From Schizochytrium sp. CCTCC M209059 (lineage: Eukaryota > Sar > Bigyra > Thraustochytrida > Thraustochytriidae), in the NCBI GenBank assembly GCA_000818945.1, contig KN805418.1, positions 136,184 through 200,183 on the forward strand: DNA of 64,000 bases. The letters are read 5' to 3'. Within the stretch, counting starts at the first letter, position 1, and every line of letters begins with the position of its first letter. The notes below the pieces were generated by a model. The model was not told where the DNA came from. It saw only the letters and a list, made by a program, of their open reading frames with translations, and did not search any database. A program made the position numbers and the translations under genes. This document shows, piece after piece, positions 30,776 through 40,858 of this stretch.

Positions 30776-31374
30776 CGTAGCGCGGTCGTACCGCGCTGCC
30801 GGTCGTGCCGCGCTCCTGTCTTGCGCGGTCCACTCACGCGCGCGCGCGTGCCGCTCGCTGCCCGGGAGGGGCTACCGGGAGGAATTGCTTGGGTTGGGGG
30901 CTGGGGCGCAGTCGCTTCTCTGCTTGCTTGTCCGTGTGACTATTCGGGATCTGCTGGCCGCTGCGCGTGCGATCGGTACGCAATTAATGGCCTATTATCA
31001 GGTTGAAAAGGGTCTATTTCGGATCGAGTCGATTGAGTCGATTGAGTCGATCGAGTCGATTGCCACTCGATCGACTCAATCACTCAATTAGCGCAACGCA
31101 AAATGCACCGTGCCCGCCCAGATCGATCGCGGTACACACCCTAGCCCATCGCTCTCCCCACAGTGCATCGATTTTCCTAAGCGAAGAGCCGTGACAGATC
31201 CGCCCGGCTCGGTCGGCTGGCAAATCCCAAACCCTGTCTGAGCTGACCGGGGCGTTTGCATGAGAGCGTGCAAGGATCGCATTCGAACGAGAAGAGGAGA
31301 GGAGAGCGAACACAAGAGCGAGCGAGAGAGTACGCGAGAGCACGCACGAGCAGTAGGAGAAGGAGAGCCTTACG
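30776..31374. other. Divergent intergenic region with palindromic repeat
   Basis: 600 bp between divergent genes: GC-rich near 30.8-30.9 kb, then TCGATTGAG direct repeats leading into a perfect inverted repeat at 31040-31081, then a GAGAG-rich leader before the + gene. No gene. Confidence 0.55.
31040..31081. repeat. 17-bp perfect inverted repeat, 8-nt loop
   Basis: GATTGAGTCGATCGAGT at 31040-31056 pairs exactly with 31065-31081. The left arm is the end of a short TCGATTGAG direct repeat series starting near 31024. Confidence 0.85.
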
Positions 31375-32808
31375 ATGAAGCATAGCTCTTCCGCCCGCGC
31401 GAAAGGCACCGGTACGAAGGTCAGTGTGTCGCAGACGGAGGCCTTCGTGCACGCCTTGAGCAAGGAGTATGGCATCTCTCCTATCGACGCGGTCTTCATC
31501 ACCGCCGAACCGGACGAGCTCGCCAAGCTGGCCTACAAGTTCAACGTGCAGCAGAACTCCTACTGGGCCATGTTCTACGCGGAGTTCTGGCGCCTGGTCA
31601 ACTTCATCGTCCAGTTCACCCACCGCATGTTCGCCAAAGAGATGGGCTACGAATGGATTGAGGCCGAGGTCGAGAACGATAAGGTCACCGCGTGTGCGTT
31701 CATGCTAACGCTAAACGAAAGCGAGGAATCCAGAAAATACAAGTTCTCGCAGATGCTCTCCCATCTCTTCTTCTCGATTGACGCGATCATCTGGAACGCG
31801 CCGTCCATGCTAGACCCTGTTGGCATGCAGCACCGCTTTTACTGCAACATGCTCAGCATCTGTGAACTCGTCGCTGGTCTCGTGGAGGGTTTCTGCAACC
31901 CACAATGCTCCTTTCTCGGTGGGTGCAACCCGGAGTGCGGCGGAGACGTCCTCAACATCGGGCAGCGCACACAGAGGACTTTGCACCCCAAAGTGAGAGA
32001 GACCATTGCGATTCTGAACCGCACGGCTACGAACAGAGATCTGGCCATGAACCCGATGCGCGGCGCAGCGACGGAGGTGCCTGTTTCGGCTGCTGGCTTC
32101 ACCTGGTACTGGTTTAGGGTGCGCGACATGGTGATCAACCTTAACGCAATTGCAAAGAACGCTTTCTACGTGACCAACGTTATGGTGAGCCTTACCGTGG
32201 CGGTGCACTCAAACGTCCGCCATAACGAAAAGGCGAGCAAAGGTGAGTCTGTCGATAGCGACGATTGGGAGCACAAGCCACATATCTTCATCGAGAAGGA
32301 TGAGTACAAGAAGGCCAAGAAGGAGGACCCTTACTTGTTTGGACTGCGCATGCGCAAGTCTCAGATCCAGGAGACGGTCGCTCACGCAAAGGATCCGGAC
32401 GCGCACCCGGCGCTGGTCCATCTGGGTCACGTCAAGTTCGACTTCGTCAAGTTCGTGCGCATCCTTTCGATGATCTCCGACGTCCCAGCATGCCACTACC
32501 TCCCGCCGTATGTCAACCTCTATAAAAGCGTGGAGAAGCTGGGCGCTGAGATGCCGTGCCTCGTGGAGAAGTTCGTGGAGTCCCACTTTACCTCTTTTGG
32601 TCCTCACCACGCGGATATTTTGCGCAAACTGCACGAAGCTTCGCGGAAAGAGTGGAGCTGGCTGAAGCACAACTTCAAGAGCGCGGATGACATGTTCGCG
32701 TCCATGGACGAGGTCCCTAGCATGCGCAATGTTGGCCCCAGTATGTATAAGACCATTGCGGAGTACTGTACTCGCGAGGTGGAGGCGCCGCTGACGGGAT
32801 CGTCTTGG

Positions 32809-32856
<48 letters not shown>

Positions 32857-33711
32857 GGCACCGGAAATGCCAACGTTGAGGACGATGCGGTCAGGGAAGA
32901 AGAGGAGGGGGAGGGGTGCGCTGAGTACAATAGAGTCCACAAGCACTTTAGCAAGAATGCGACGGTCTTAAGCGACGATCAAGCACGGGTCATTCGGCAG
33001 GACATGAGTCTGGGGTCTATCATGATGCGTATCATCATCAACAATGCTTTCTTTTGCAATGTGAATTCGAGCGACGGGCTGCCCAACGTCATTCAGTACG
33101 ACGGCAATGACGACTACCACCGCAACTTCATCTCCAACACCAACTCCTTTTCGGTGCACTGGACGCTCTCGCACGTGCCGCACTGTGATACATATACCCC
33201 GGAACTGCTCGAGGCGGTAAATAGGATGCAGGTCACCAACTACAGCTACCTGCGCAGGATCACTGGCGAAGTGGATTCAGCGACCGACCAGACTTCGGTG
33301 AAGGTCCATAGATTTCTGATGGGTGTCGAGGAGACCGTTCTGCGCGGCGAGGGAGCAAAGGGCAAGTCGGCGCCTAACAAGGCTCAGGAAAAACAAAGCC
33401 TCTTTGAGACGATCAAGTCCGAAGCGGGAGAGATCTTTGCGACCATTATGAACGACAACGCGCAGGACACTACCAGTGGGGCGACGGGAGGAGCCAAAGG
33501 AGCGACCGCCAAAGGAGCATCGATAACCTACTATTCGCAGCCGCCAATGCCCGAGCCTGCACCCTCTTTCGATGGCAACAACACGGAAGACGAGGAGGAA
33601 CAAGAGGAAGAGACTGATGCGGCAGGGCTCTTGCATCGCTTGCCTTTAACCATTGCAAGCTCAACGCGGACGATAATAGTGAAGAAGAAAGAACTCTGTG
33701 AAGAATCATAG
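31375..33711 (+). CDS. Large unrecognised protein with internal polyQ tract
   Basis: 778 residues from an ATG in a good context, with no introns. The N-terminal 450 residues look globular and helical with aromatic-rich segments (SYWAMFYAEFWRLVNFIVQF, FTWYWFRVRDMV). A cysteine cluster (CNPQCSFLGGCNPECGG) lies near 175-190 and might bind metal. Residues 480-493 are fourteen glutamines encoded by pure CAG, followed by an acidic linker. A second globular part (about 515-650) follows, with a disordered, acidic C-terminus. No signal peptide or obvious membrane helix. I recognise no domain. It could be a lineage-specific family or an old captured element. Stop-free length and balanced composition make it a real gene. 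Confidence 0.75.
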
Positions 33712-34217
33712 ATAGACTGAGAGCGCTCACTATTGGCCGGACCGTTAGTTGAGCAGCTGTGGGCAGGGCAGGTTGAGATACCCGTCACCATGTTAACACC
33801 ATACGTCGGGGAAATCAGCTAGGTCCTCGGCCAATTTATTTTCACCTTGCTTATAGGAAAATATGAGGGTAGGGTGGGAGAGTGATATTTTATGCCAAGC
33901 ATCTGCGAGAGAGTGGGACCAAAAGTGGCGAAGAGGGCGCAACGAGCATGTGCACGCATGCGAGGACGAGCACGCGCCAGCGCATAGAGAGAGCAGAGTA
34001 GTAGAGCAGAGCACAGACGTTCGAGAGCGACGACGTGCCGACCAGAGGACGCTCCTACCGAGGACGAACGCTAAAGGCCTCACACGGCGCTAGCTCCGGG
34101 TGGTTCTGCTCTTGTCTGTCCACCTGCGATTATTCACCGGTCGGTCGGCTCGAGTCCCGCGGCAATTTGCCCACGAGGTAATCTCAACTCGGCGACAAGC
34201 GTAGCGCGCGACTCACG
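33712..34217. other. Intergenic region
   Basis: About 500 bp between same-strand genes. No repeats longer than short GAGC/GAGAG words, no gene. Confidence 0.5.
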
Positions 34218-34805
34218 ATGATCATCTGCATCGGACCATGCTGCGTACCAGTGTATGCGCTTCTGCCCTTCATAATGGCCTTCTTTGCACGTTTCAAGGA
34301 GACTATCATGACCTGGTGGTACGGAACGAGCAGTGCCGACGCTGACTGCGGTGTCCATTGCGAGAACGGGGTATGCGAATTGAAAAAGCCCATGGTTGCC
34401 AACCCGGCGGAAGATGGCACTAGCGCAGAGGCCTCCGATGCCTCTACAACCTGGGAACAGGCTACAAAAGAAGTGACTGTTCTGGAATCTAACGAAGACT
34501 GGGACGAACTTAAAAAGGCGAGCGAAGCCGGCCGCATCTTCGTGGCCAAATTCACCGCCGACTGGTGTGGACCTTGCAAGAAGATTGCACCGGTCTTCAA
34601 GGAACTCTGTGCCGAAGTTAACGCTGCCAAGAACAGTGCCAAATTTGTAGAAATTGACGTCGACGAGCTCGACGAGGTCTCTGCCGATGTCAAGGTTTCG
34701 GCCATGCCCACCTTTGTGGTCTTCAAGAACGGCAGCGAAGTCGATCGTCTTATGGGCGCCCACGAAGACAAGCTTCGAGCTCTCGTTGCAAAACATTGCA
34801 AGTAA
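34218..34805 (+). CDS. Thioredoxin with hydrophobic N-terminal extension
   Basis: 195 residues. The thioredoxin fold occupies about 88-195, with the active site DWCGPCKK (C117, C120) and the cis-proline in SAMPTFVVF (P164), so it should be redox active. Ahead of it is a hydrophobic segment (residues 1-25, MIICIGPCCVPVYALLPF...) followed by a Cys-containing linker (DCGVHCENGVCELKK, about 42-57) and an acidic spacer. The hydrophobic start could anchor the protein in a membrane or act as a signal; no clear cleavage site is seen. Thioredoxins reduce disulfides in client proteins using NADPH and thioredoxin reductase. The start is the first in-frame ATG. Confidence 0.88.
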   Translation: MIICIGPCCVPVYALLPFIMAFFARFKETIMTWWYGTSSADADCGVHCENGVCELKKPMVANPAEDGTSAEASDASTTWEQATKEVTVLESNEDWDELKKASEAGRIFVAKFTADWCGPCKKIAPVFKELCAEVNAAKNSAKFVEIDVDELDEVSADVKVSAMPTFVVFKNGSEVDRLMGAHEDKLRALVAKHCK

Positions 34806-35175
34806 GAAGGAAGAGAGGAGGGGAAATTGAAAAAAGAAAAGGGAAAAAAAAAAAGGGAGGGAAGCCAAAGAAAAACAATTCGAGCAAGCTTCTCTGTTAT
34901 TCCAAATCTACAACTTCCAATGTGTATCGCTATGCTTATCTGCAAAGTGTTTTGTGGGATTTATTTTCCTTCTTATACTTTTTGTTCTTTTTTTTTTCTT
35001 CTTTGCGCGAACGAACCACATCTTGTTGCATACGTACGTTCACACACACATTGAACCCAATTCGCGAAACGTCTGACCGAGGTTCAGAGTTCATGATGCA
35101 TGCATTCATAAGTGCAAGGAAAAATAAAAAGGCTAAAAGCTTTTCTTTTATTTCCGCCCCCTTGACCTCGAGAAT
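34806..35175. other. Convergent intergenic region
   Basis: 3' UTRs of thioredoxin (+) and Kintoun (-), with A-rich and T-rich runs and AAATAAAAA near 35122. No gene. Confidence 0.5.
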
Positions 35176-37284
35176 CTAATCCAAATCAAAGATGCTCTTG
35201 TTCCGCAACTCAAGACGGCTGCTGGGCTTGTGCGTCTTTTCAGTGACGACAGGGCCCTCGTCCCTCGGCGCCGAAGGAACTGGATTGTCTTGCTTCGCTT
35301 CAGTAGGCCTCGTTGACATTGCCGGCGAAACCACCGGAGCAGCATCACGGTAATATCCCAGACCTTGGGTGTCACGCTTAAAGACGAAACCGGACTTGGC
35401 GCCTCCAAAGGCACTTGAGGGGATAAAGTTGGCATCCTCTTCTATCACACCATTCGATTGCTCGAGCCGGTCTTCCATTTCTTTATCTGGGTCCTGACAG
35501 GTTTCGGATTCGGGAACTGCCGGTGGCGGGACGGCATCTTCTGCAGGCGTCAACTCCTTGCTCTCCTCATGGTCTTCAAGACGCGGGAGAGGCAATGCCG
35601 CTGCGGCTTTCGCAGCAGCAAGAATTTCAGCGAGCTTGTCTGCCTCGCTCAAGGTCTTTTCCTCGTCATCTTTGCCTTCCTTCTCTTCGTCGGCCCAGCG
35701 CACGCGCCGCTCCTGTCCCATGTTGGTCTTATCCTCCTCATCCTCCTCCTCCCCCTCCTCCTCTTCTTCTTCTTCCGCCTTCAAATCTTCGTTGTTCATC
35801 GAGGAGTTTTCGTCCTCTTTCTTGGGGTCCTGGTTTTTACTCTGAGGCTCTTCGGAAGTGGAGCATGACTCTTTCTGCTTTGTCGCTTCAAAGTTCGCAA
35901 GTGCAGCCCCTGCATCTTCTGCTTCGCCCGAGCTTGCAACAGAAACGTCTTGGACAAGCGAAGAAGGAACGCTTTCTGTGGTACGCTGAGCAGGTCTGGC
36001 TGCCGCACGCACCTGAAGAGCTCGTTCGTGATGCTCAATCTCCTCATCAGAAGGTGGGCGAACGGGGAGCACAACCTCGAGCAAGCGCGCAGTCTTGTCA
36101 AACTTGGCCGCTCCGTTGTCCTCGTCAACCGGATACGGCAGGTCCAAATTCAAGAGATATTCGACAGGCGCTCCTACGACGGTACTGAGCTTGAAGAGAT
36201 GCTCCGAAGTTTCGATATCAAGGTACTTGGCCGATTTAATATTTGGCACCTGCACCCGTACGACGAGCTCCTTGGGTCTTCTCTTCATGAGACTGGCTCG
36301 GGCCTGCAGTCGCTCGTCTTCTACATAGTCGCCAAGGTCAAGCTTGCCACGATGAGTCAGCGTATATTTGGGCTGTGTGCTCGGAGGCTCCGGAGCCATT
36401 TCCTTTACAGGACGCTCTGTTTCCGACAGCACTTCAATCCCCTTTGTTGCTTTGGACTGTGGCACCGTAGCAGCAGAAGGCTTGGATGCATCTCCACCTT
36501 TGTTTCCTCCTACGCTAGCCCCTGTTGCAATTGCCTGTGCAAGCTTGGTTGTCTTGGCGCCTCCGTTGGCCTTGTCTTTGTTCTCTTTGCCCTTTTCCAC
36601 ACCGATCTGCATCACCGCAGGTTTGCCTCCGATGCAAGTCACATTTTGCAGAACTTTGGCGGTAATGCGTTTAATTTTAACGTCCGCTTTCATGACGTCT
36701 GCAATGCGCTTATCGACGGCGTCAAGAGCGGTGTCAATCACCATCTTACGGAAACGGTCGTCCTTGACGCAGCGCCGCAGAACATCCGGGTGCAGCGCAA
36801 AGTCAAAGGTCGGATGGGCGTCGGCCCGATTGTCCTTTTCATGGCGCATGGGGCCAAGCGAGTATGGAAGGCTCCAGCTAACGCCCTTGGGTCCGCCCTG
36901 CGCCGAAGGCGGCTCGAGTTCCTCCAGACTACAGATGTTGATGAAAATCTTGCCGGCTTCCTTGCCCTGTTCCAGGCGCTTCGCCTTGACGACAAAGCCA
37001 GCTTTCGGATAAGCCAGTCGCATGTTTTCCGGTACCTGATTGTCCCGCTCCAGCTGCCGAAGGTAGGTCTCTTGCTCTTCGCGGTATTTCGGGTTCGAGA
37101 TCTCATCCATGTACTCCTTCATGAGTTTGGTGAACTCTGGCTTCTTCATCGCGCTCATGAACTGTTCTTGCTCCTCACTCGTCATCCTGAGCTTTTCTTT
37201 GCCGCTTTCCATGGCCGCTTTGACGCACGCGTTGAACATGTCGTCAGGCATCTCTGCCACTTTCTTCGCGGACGTGGAGGCCAT
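35176..37284 (-). CDS. DNAAF2: Kintoun/DNAAF2-like PIH1-domain dynein arm assembly factor
   Basis: 702 residues. The N-terminal PIH1 domain (about 30-215) has the Kintoun-type blocks PENMRLAYPKAGFVVKAKR, GKIFINICS, SWSLPYSLGPMR and TFDFALHPDVLRRCVKDDRFRKMV. A second CS/PIH1-C-like beta domain lies at about 335-410 (LVVRVQVPNIKSAKYLDIETS...LLNLDLPYPVDEDNGAAKFDKTARLLEVVLPV). The remainder is Glu/Lys/Ser-rich and disordered, with a conserved-looking C-terminal SAFGGAKSGFVFKRDT. In other flagellates this co-chaperone works with HSP90 and R2TP-like complexes to pre-assemble axonemal dynein arms in the cytoplasm. Its presence implies motile flagellated cells in the life cycle. A PIH1D1-type paralogue is the alternative, but the length and order fit Kintoun better. 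Confidence 0.85.
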   Translation of the reverse strand: MASTSAKKVAEMPDDMFNACVKAAMESGKEKLRMTSEEQEQFMSAMKKPEFTKLMKEYMDEISNPKYREEQETYLRQLERDNQVPENMRLAYPKAGFVVKAKRLEQGKEAGKIFINICSLEELEPPSAQGGPKGVSWSLPYSLGPMRHEKDNRADAHPTFDFALHPDVLRRCVKDDRFRKMVIDTALDAVDKRIADVMKADVKIKRITAKVLQNVTCIGGKPAVMQIGVEKGKENKDKANGGAKTTKLAQAIATGASVGGNKGGDASKPSAATVPQSKATKGIEVLSETERPVKEMAPEPPSTQPKYTLTHRGKLDLGDYVEDERLQARASLMKRRPKELVVRVQVPNIKSAKYLDIETSEHLFKLSTVVGAPVEYLLNLDLPYPVDEDNGAAKFDKTARLLEVVLPVRPPSDEEIEHHERALQVRAAARPAQRTTESVPSSLVQDVSVASSGEAEDAGAALANFEATKQKESCSTSEEPQSKNQDPKKEDENSSMNNEDLKAEEEEEEEGEEEDEEDKTNMGQERRVRWADEEKEGKDDEEKTLSEADKLAEILAAAKAAAALPLPRLEDHEESKELTPAEDAVPPPAVPESETCQDPDKEMEDRLEQSNGVIEEDANFIPSSAFGGAKSGFVFKRDTQGLGYYRDAAPVVSPAMSTRPTEAKQDNPVPSAPRDEGPVVTEKTHKPSSRLELRNKSIFDLD

Positions 37285-37702
37285 CGTCGCTCACGAACAA
37301 GCAAGCAAAGAAGCTAGCAAGCAAGCACTTGGTTGCGCGGGTCCTCCTTGGCCAGAACGAGGTGCTCCTTCTCCTGTTTCTCTTGGCGCCCGCTCCAGTG
37401 TCCCAGATTGCGGCAATGCGTCCTCTACTTCTGCTCTTGCTCCTACTCCAGCTCGTCTAGCGAGCCCAAAGACTGCTTCTTTTCTTTCTTTCTTTCCTTT
37501 CTTTCCGTTGAGCGCCGTTGGAGCCTGAGCCGCCTCTTATCACCATTAGTTGGTTGGCTTCCAGAACTAGTTGGAAAACTAATTGCAAAACTAAAATAGT
37601 TGCACCAACGGAGCCCGCACCGAGAGGACCACCAGCCGCCTGGCAGGCCAAGCGAGCGTGGAGAACAAGACCAAGCTAGAAACCCGACGCGTAGCACTTG
37701 CG
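37285..37702. promoter_or_regulatory. Divergent promoter region, Kintoun / RRP41
   Basis: 418 bp between divergent starts. AAGC units lie at 37299-37325 next to the Kintoun start, and CTTTC units at about 37481-37505. No TATA box can be asserted. Confidence 0.45.
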
Positions 37703-38743
37703 ATGGAGTTTGTACAGCTTTCCGGCTTGCGCGGCGACGGTCGCCGCGGCAATGAAGTCCGCAAGCTAGGGTGCCACTTTGGTGCCGTCGTAGACTGCGA
37801 CGGATCGGCCATGTTGGACCAGGGGCTCACCAAGGTCCTCGCCTGCGTCCACGGCCCGCGCGAAGTTGCGCAGCGTAGCGCGTACGTTTGTTGACTCGTA
37901 TCATGGTGCCGACGTCCTCGAGGACGACGAGATCAATATTGGCACTGAAATGTATTTCGTGTCATCAAAAGTTGAGAATTGAGACTAACAAGGCTCGATG
38001 GCCTGCCCGCTCGCAGAGCGCTACACGATCGCGCGATTGTTCGCTGCGAAGTATCGCAAGCTCCATTTAGCACAACAGAGAGACGACGAAGGCGACCTGG
38101 TACGTGATTGATTGGAAAAAGAACAAAATTTGAGTTGACGAAAAGATAATATGAGAGCGACAAGGACTAACGCGGAACGTGATGCGACATGTGTTGAACT
38201 TGTGTACTGGAATGTGGCGTGAGATTTGCAGGTGATCGGCGATCGCTGGCCGTGGCCAACTTTGTGCAGGACACATTTACCCAAGTCATCCAGACGGAGC
38301 TGTTCAAAGGATCACAGATTGACATTACCATTCACATTCTACAGGCCGACGGAGGCGTACTCGCGGCCTGCGTGAACGCTACAACTGCAGCTCTGATTCA
38401 TGCAGGTGTGCCCATGGTAGACTTTGTAACGTGCTGCAATGTTGGCTATCTTGATCACACTGCTCTTTTGGATCTTAATCATGTCGAGGAGCTTGCAGGG
38501 GGCCCCGAGCTCTCGTTGACATTGCTTCCGAAATCAGGTAAAGTCCTCACCATGCGCATGGCTAGCAGCTCGGTTCGAGTTACGGAAAAGCTTTTGCAGC
38601 AGCTTTTGGACGAAGCGCAAGCTGGCTGTCAGCTAATTCACAAGGTTCTCGATAGCAAGGTGCGCGAGCTCGTCGCTGTCGCTGTCAAGAAGCGCCATGG
38701 TGCTGACCCCGACGCGGAGATCACCGATGCTCCCGCATACTAA
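37703..38743 (+). CDS. EXOSC4: Exosome complex RNase PH-like subunit RRP41/EXOSC4
   Basis: Three exons, 37703-37881, 38017-38099 and 38232-38743, give a 257-residue protein: MEFVQLSGLRGDGRR...DGSAMLDQGLTKVLACVHGPRE, then ALHDRAIVRCEVSQAPFSTTERRRRRP, then GDRRSLAVANFVQDTF...SQIDITIHILQADGGVLAACVNATTAALIHAGVPM. This order and the motifs match eukaryotic RRP41 throughout. RRP41 is one of six RNase PH-fold subunits of the exosome ring that feeds RNA to Rrp44/Rrp6 for 3'-5' decay and rRNA processing in nucleus and cytoplasm. Both junctions restore reading frame and conserved residues, so the gene model is firm. Both donors are GTACGT. Confidence 0.94.
37882..38016 (+). other. RRP41 intron 1
   Basis: Donor GTACGT, acceptor CTCGCAG, 135 nt. 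Branch-point candidate GACTAAC at 37983-37989, 28 nt before the acceptor. Splicing joins GPREVAQRSA to ALHDRAIVRC. Confidence 0.9.
38100..38231 (+). other. RRP41 intron 2
   Basis: Donor GTACGT, acceptor TTTGCAG, 132 nt. GACTAAC at 38165-38171. Splicing joins ERRRRRP to GDRRSLAVANF. Confidence 0.9.
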
Positions 38744-39242
38744 TGATGCTGATGATGACGACGATGACAAGAACCGCGAACCAGCGACAGGATTATGGGC
38801 CATGTGTCGTCGTCCACATAAACTCTTTGAAACATTACAAAAAAAGCCACTCGTTTCTAGTTTCTTTCTGTCTTTTGTTTTTTTCCTTCAAACAAACGGA
38901 CGACTCAAAAAAGCATCCTTCAAGATTTCTTTAAAAATTGGAATTCCGCGAGATGCTTATTTATGACAGCTTGCAAGCACCCAAGATCAACGGCAAGAGG
39001 AAATATGCCAACAGAGAGAAGAGAGAGAAATGAGAGAAAAAGAGGGAAAGGGAGAAAAAGGTACGTGCAAAGGTCCCATATCACCACAACGCACGGGCAT
39101 ACTGTAAAGCCGGCAACCAGCCGCACCTCTTGCCGAAAGAATAGCAAAGAGAATGACAAGAACAAGAAATCAAACCAGAAAAGCGCCCGCACCACACCAC
39201 GACGGCATGGATACGAAATAGGATGGCAATAGTTGTGCAAAA
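38744..39242. other. Convergent intergenic region
   Basis: 3' UTRs of RRP41 (+) and L9 (-). GATGATGAC triplets lie just after the RRP41 stop, and a GAGAGAA-rich stretch lies near 39016-39060. No gene. Confidence 0.5.
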
Positions 39243-40128
39243 TCATTCCTCGTCCTCGATGGGGCCCTTCTCAGAGACGTACACACCGTCGAGGAACTTA
39301 CGGATATCCTTGTTGCGGACCTTGCACTTGCACTGGATCTCGGCAGCAGACTGCGAGACAGCGTCAATGTCGTTACCCTCGAGGATGAGCTGGTCCTTGA
39401 CCGCGGTGCCCTTCTCGATGGTGGTGTCGGCACGCATGTTGACGCGGAACACCTTCTTCTGGCCAAGGAAGTTTCGGATCTCGACCTCCTTGTTGCCGTT
39501 GATGACGGCGTTAATGGGAAAGTGAGCGTACACCAGGCGCATCTTGTATCGGTAGCCCTTGGTGACACCGGTGAACATGTTGGAGATGGAGGCGCAGATG
39601 CTTCGGATGCAGGCGAGCTCCTTCTTGAGGCCGTGCCATTTCTCCACCTTGATGAAGGACTCCTCGCCCTTCTCCACCTTGGTGATCTCCACGCTCTGGT
39701 GCGCGTAGTCACGCTCCAGCTTGCCGCGGGGGCCCTCGACGATGACCGTGCGGGCCTTGAGGGTCACCTCGACTGTAGTTTTTTGTCCAAAGTCGCACCA
39801 GTGTCATTTCTCAGTTGTTAGTCTTCTCCATTCTTCCGCCACCTTTCGGGATCGTCCCTGTGCTCTTTCCCTCTCCCTCCGCGCGTCTGGACGCCCAGGC
39901 CGCTTGTCGCCTCAAGCTGTCCAGCGCGGCTGGCCGCCTCGCAGGCCAGCCAGCCAGACAGCCAGCCAATGGCGCAGACCCGGTCGTCCATCCATCCATC
40001 CATCCGCGCATGCGCATCTATCTCTCGCGCTGCCTGCGCGCAGACCTCCGTCCCGCCCTCGCTTCGCGCGGGGAGCACGTACCGCCCTCGGGGATGGGCA
40101 CGAGCCGCGACGCGGTGATGGTCTTCAT
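39243..40128 (-). CDS. RPL9: 60S ribosomal protein L9 (uL6)
   Basis: Exons on the minus strand are 40128-40083 (46 nt) and 39772-39243. The 191-residue product starts MKTITASRLVPIPEGVEVTLKARTVIVEGPRGKL, aligning with the eukaryotic L9 start MKTI...VTLKGRTVIVKGPRG. It continues with YRYKMRLVYAHFPINAVI, EIRNFLGQKK, KDQLILEGNDIDAVSQSAAEIQ, and VRNKDIRKFLDGVYVSEKG, all diagnostic. L9 sits at the GTPase-associated side of the large subunit. Exon 2 alone has no ATG at its start, which is how the short upstream exon was found. The upstream region holds the same box array and telobox-like element as the ubiquitin-S30 promoter. Confidence 0.96.
39773..40082 (-). other. L9 intron
   Basis: Donor G/GTACGT, acceptor CTACAG, 310 nt. 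GACTAAC (minus strand) at 39823-39817, 45 nt before the acceptor. It contains CAGC and ATCC tetranucleotide runs. Confidence 0.93.
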
Positions 40129-40858
40129 CCTGGCTGCTGCTGCGTTGCTGCCTCCGGTGCTGCTGCTCGACTCTGTTTTGATGGCTCTCTCTCTCTCCCT
40201 CTCCCAGCCATCGCCGCCGCCGCCGCCAGATAAGCAGGGCGCAGGCGCGCGGCGGAGGGCCACTTGCGCCGGGAAAGCCCCACTTGCGCGCCGGAGAGAT
40301 CCACTTGCGCGCCGCCGCGCACGCACTTGCGCGCCGCCGCATAGCCCACTTGCGCGCCGCGCGAACCTAACCGGGGCCCCGGCCGCCGGTCATTCGGCGA
40401 AGGCGGCGGAAGAGGAGCGCGCCGGAGTCGGGGAAGCCCTAACCCTGGGTGGCGGAAAGGGAGGGGTTAGGTTTGGCGAGGGGCGATTGGGGGTCTGGAG
40501 AGATTAGGGCCCCGGCGAAGCGGAAAAGGAGACAGGAGAGGAATGGGGAGGGAGGGAACTTGAAGGGTGGTTGGCAACGTGACGGCGAGATCGAGAAAAC
40601 ATGGGGCCGCACTCTGAGAGAGAGTGTACGTACGTACGTCTGTGCGTGTGTGTGGAAAGACGAAGCGCTTGTGCTCGGCGTTGACGTGTGTAAATTGAGA
40701 GGAAACAAGAAAGGATGCAAAATTATGGATGACTGAATGAATGACTGAATGAATGAATGAATGATGATGATGGGACTTCTTTCTTCATCAAGGTCTGTTT
40801 ACTACCTACCTGGGTAAAGCATTCTGGGGAAGTAGATAAAGAAGGAAAAGGAGGATAG
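40129..40858. promoter_or_regulatory. L9 promoter region and downstream intergenic DNA
   Basis: Between the L9 start and the 3' end of the myosin gene. The first 320 bp hold the box array (40261-40355) and telobox-like CCCTAACCCTGG (40437-40448). Farther on are GTAC units (40625-40640) and a TGAA repeat (about 40733-40765). No gene. Confidence 0.55.
40261..40355 (-). promoter_or_regulatory. GCAAGTG box array of the L9 promoter
   Basis: CACTTGCGC on the + strand (GCGCAAGTG in the sense of L9) starts at 40261, 40281, 40302, 40324 and 40347, so the spacing is 20, 21, 22 and 23 bp. The copy farthest from the gene is part of GCGCAAGTGGGCTATG (40355-40340, sense), identical to the ubiquitin-S30 promoter word and 211 bp before the L9 ATG. 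Confidence 0.7.

Noticed and set aside
31375..33711. Integrated viral structural gene
   Set aside because: Intronless and unrecognised, but no viral motif or neighbouring viral gene could be seen. I keep it as unknown.
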